A stretch of 64,000 nucleotides of DNA from Galeopsis tetrahit (taxonomy: Eukaryota > Streptophyta > Magnoliopsida > Lamiales > Lamiaceae). A program made the translations under genes and the position numbers. Below are positions 63,401 through 64,000 of the stretch, in pieces (position 1 is the stretch's first letter; the number at the start of each line of letters is the position of its first letter). The notes under the pieces were generated by a model. It did no database searches, was not told where the DNA came from, and saw only the letters and a program-made list of their open reading frames with translations. The stretch spans positions 77,217,348 to 77,281,347 of the forward strand of contig OY776129.1 of assembly GCA_963675135.1 (NCBI GenBank). Reading direction: 5' to 3'.

Positions 63401-64000
63401 TTAATAATGGCATATTTGGACTGTACAAAATACTATTGTTCTTACTTATCATCAAATGTAGATATTGAAGAATAATAAATCATAGCATGATGTAATATGT
63501 CAGTGTATTAATTTAGCTCGTATAAACGTGTGGTTTTGTAATTGAGTAAAGCAAAGTAATGATTGGAAATCGAACTGACTACTCGTCTACTTAATTTTTT
63601 TTGGCTGTAATTATTTGGGAATATTGAAATATTTAAATATAATTAAGTACGGAGTATATATAATGGGCAAATATGAAAATAAAAAAATTATTGATATGTT
63701 AAATATAGTAATATGACTATCTTTGTGGGGCAGACGAATGGAAAGAAAGACTATCTTCGTGTGTGACGGAGGGAGTATATGTTTATCTGAAAAATGTATT
63801 TTCTCCGTCCGTCTATAAATTTTTCATTACTTTTGAACACATAGATTAAAAAAAGTGATTAAATTATAAATATAGTACAAGTGAAGTGATGTGATTGAGA
63901 CATCGAAGGAAATAGAAAAGTGAAGTATAAGAAAAAAAAATTAAAATATATTTGTCAAAAAAAATATGAAAAACTTATAGGAGATAGATCAAAATGTTCA
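60409..64000. other. Cytidylyltransferase 3' UTR and AT-rich intergenic DNA
   Basis: The 3' UTR probably extends to about 60720 (AATAAA within ACAATAAATC at about 60542). Beyond it I find no gene. A CT-microsatellite (62688-62705) lies in a leader-like stretch that could belong to a gene outside the window, but no exon follows. Short frames at 61670, 62612 and 63269 are AT-rich and unrecognisable. Stowaway-like GGAGGGAGTA and CTCCGTCCGTC termini lie at 63765-63820 near the window end. Confidence 0.5.

Noticed and set aside
63269..63475. 68-residue open frame near the right end
   Set aside because: AT-rich, no recognisable motif, no splice or promoter context; expected by chance at this base composition.

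Overview
This is a nuclear window from a flowering plant, almost certainly a eudicot. The evidence is AT-rich intergenic DNA, spliced genes with short GT-AG introns, two conserved plant housekeeping genes, and plant-type transposons (Ty3/Gypsy Tat, CACTA, hAT, Stowaway, a tRNA-type SINE). I cannot name the species from sequence alone. Gene models were built by hand from reading frame, splice sites and intron phase; there is no transcript evidence.

Layout. 1-11.9 kb: transposon-rich DNA with three copies of a Mutator-type foldback MITE (9-bp target duplications), a 2.5-kb hAT element and a 434-bp hAT MITE. It also holds the first two copies of a small two-exon membrane-protein gene family on the minus strand. 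11.9-18.6 kb: a CACTA element with a five-exon TNP2-type transposase on the minus strand (one nonsense codon) and a divergent GRF zinc-finger gene, separated by an array of GACGGA-core repeats. Its left TIR is present; no right TIR was found. 19.8-34.6 kb: a third, open copy of the membrane-protein gene. Its single intron contains a 13.1-kb Ty3/Gypsy Tat element with 736-bp LTRs (3 differences), gag-protease-RT-RNase H, a second RNase H plus integrase in a shifted frame, 90-bp and 76-bp tandem repeats, and a spliced antisense gene before the 3' LTR.

34.6-50.7 kb: broken copies of the membrane-protein family, a second rearranged Gypsy element of the same family (gag only, truncated 3' LTR), a C2H2 zinc-finger fragment, several MITEs, a LINE tail and a SINE. 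51.3-55.0 kb: an intact eight-exon VAP27-type gene (237 aa, ER membrane contact-site protein). 56.7-60.4 kb: an intact seven-exon plastid-type phosphatidate cytidylyltransferase gene (415 aa). 60.4-64 kb: 3' UTR and AT-rich DNA without a gene I can support.

The two housekeeping genes lie on the plus strand at the right. The left 50 kb is an accessory landscape built by local duplication of the membrane-protein unit and repeated transposon insertion. Paralogous empty sites inside the window let some insertions be ordered relative to the duplications.
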